Below, in pieces: positions 4,717-5,410 of a stretch of 5,410 bases of DNA. Numbering within the stretch: the first letter of the stretch is position 1; every line of letters starts with the position of its first letter. Source of the DNA: Saprospiraceae bacterium (GTDB lineage: Bacteria; Bacteroidota; Bacteroidia; Chitinophagales; Saprospiraceae); the NCBI GenBank assembly GCA_016787375.1, contig JAEUUM010000299.1:1-5410 (forward strand). The letters run 5' to 3'. The translations under genes and the position numbers were made by a program. The notes under the pieces were generated by a model. That model saw only the letters and a program-made list of their open reading frames with translations. It did not search any database and was not told where the DNA came from.

Positions 4717-5410
4717 ATGGCTAACAACAGCGAAATGCTCTATGCTGAAAGCAAAAGAGTAAATTTTGGAAAAATCAAATATCCACTCACTCCTCCTGAT
4801 CTTCTAGACATACAGCTAAAATCGTTCCAAGAATTTTTTCAGCTTGAAACGACTCCTGAAAATAGAACCAACGAGGGCCTTTTTAAAGTCTTTCAGGAAA
4901 ACTTTCCGATAACTGATGCAAGGAGCATCTTCGTTTTGGAATTTCAGGATTATTTTGTAGATCCTCCTCGTTATTCTATTGAGGAATGTATTGAGAGAGG
5001 TCTAACTTACTCTGTTCCTCTTAAAGCTAAGTTGAGATTGTCGTGTAATGACGAGGAACATGTTGATTTTCAAACAATTGTTCAAGATGTATTTTTGGGC
5101 AATATTCCATATATGACCCCAAAGGGTACCTTTGTTATCAACGGAGCTGAGCGTGTAATCGTCTCTCAGTTGCACCGTTCTCCCGGAGTTTTCTTCGGAC
5201 AAAGCGTACATCCTAACGGTAGTAAAATTTATTCTGCCAGGGTAATTCCTTTTAAAGGTGCTTGGATGGAATTTGCGACTGACATTAATACCGTCATGTA
5301 TGCATATATCGATAGAAAGAAAAAGTTTCCGGTAACCACATTATTGCGTGCTATCGGTTTTGATACAGATAAATCTATTCTGAATATTTTTGGTCTTGCA
5401 GAGGAAGTAC
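4717..5410 (+). CDS. rpoB: RNA polymerase beta subunit RpoB, 5' part only
   Basis: RpoB is the beta subunit of DNA-dependent RNA polymerase. The gene runs off the window: 231 complete codons plus one base, roughly a fifth of a protein that is about 1,270 residues in this phylum. The translation begins MANNSEMLYAESKRVNFGKI, followed by YPLTPPDLLDIQLKSFQEFF. The protrusion region has RGLTYSVPLKAKLRL (94-108) and the highly conserved GTFVINGAERVIVSQLHRSP (137-156), then GVFF. Val149 in this block corresponds to E. coli Val146, a minor rifampicin site, and is the sensitive-type residue. KIYSARVIPFKGAWMEF (170-186) and the following IDRKKKFPVTTLLRAIGF are typical. The start ATGGCT is the only ATG that gives the family N-terminus; no Shine-Dalgarno precedes it. 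A large hairpin in the 200-base gap upstream probably sets its expression relative to rplL. rpoC is expected downstream. Confidence 0.97.
   Translation, partial: MANNSEMLYAESKRVNFGKIKYPLTPPDLLDIQLKSFQEFFQLETTPENRTNEGLFKVFQENFPITDARSIFVLEFQDYFVDPPRYSIEECIERGLTYSVPLKAKLRLSCNDEEHVDFQTIVQDVFLGNIPYMTPKGTFVINGAERVIVSQLHRSPGVFFGQSVHPNGSKIYSARVIPFKGAWMEFATDINTVMYAYIDRKKKFPVTTLLRAIGFDTDKSILNIFGLAEEV

Overview
The window is a housekeeping block of a Bacteroidota chromosome, most likely from the Cytophagales (the order is a guess from general protein character). The order is tRNA-Thr(GGT), tuf, tRNA-Trp(CCA), secE, nusG, rplK, rplA, rplJ, rplL, rpoB, with everything on the + strand. Three things point to Bacteroidota: a lone tuf lying between tRNA-Thr and tRNA-Trp just upstream of secE-nusG; AT-rich gaps with no Shine-Dalgarno sequence before any of the eight start codons (A-rich stretches stand there instead); and protein sequences typical of that phylum. 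No mobile element, CRISPR array, phage gene, toxin system or unknown protein-coding gene of ordinary length is visible. I do not see a new system here.

Layout: 5-76 is tRNA-Thr and 135-1331 is tuf, apparently one transcription unit closed by an intrinsic terminator at 1362-1393. Only seven bases after that terminator's U-tract, tRNA-Trp starts (1401-1473) and leads into secE (1502-1693) and nusG (1729-2274). The 50S stalk and L1-arm genes follow: rplK (2294-2761), rplA (2823-3515), rplJ (3538-4068) and rplL (4139-4516). A 200-base gap then precedes rpoB, which starts at 4717 and runs off the end of the window.

The genes serve two linked machines. EF-Tu, L11, L1, L10 and L7/L12 act in elongation: the L10-L12 stalk and L11 form the factor-binding site used by EF-Tu, and L1 forms the opposite, E-site arm. 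RpoB and NusG belong to transcription and its coupling to translation, and SecE is part of the SecYEG membrane channel.

The most interesting DNA is non-coding. The rplL-rpoB gap holds a 24-bp imperfect hairpin followed by a T-rich tract, in the place where E. coli has its rplL-rpoBC attenuator. A 12-codon reading frame ends inside the base of that hairpin. A 9-base copy of the hairpin's right arm lies directly before the rpoB start, which allows an alternative pairing. Smaller points are a hairpin between rplK and rplA, a micro-ORF between rplJ and rplL, and the absence of room for an L10 leader upstream of rplJ. All regulatory readings are inference from sequence.
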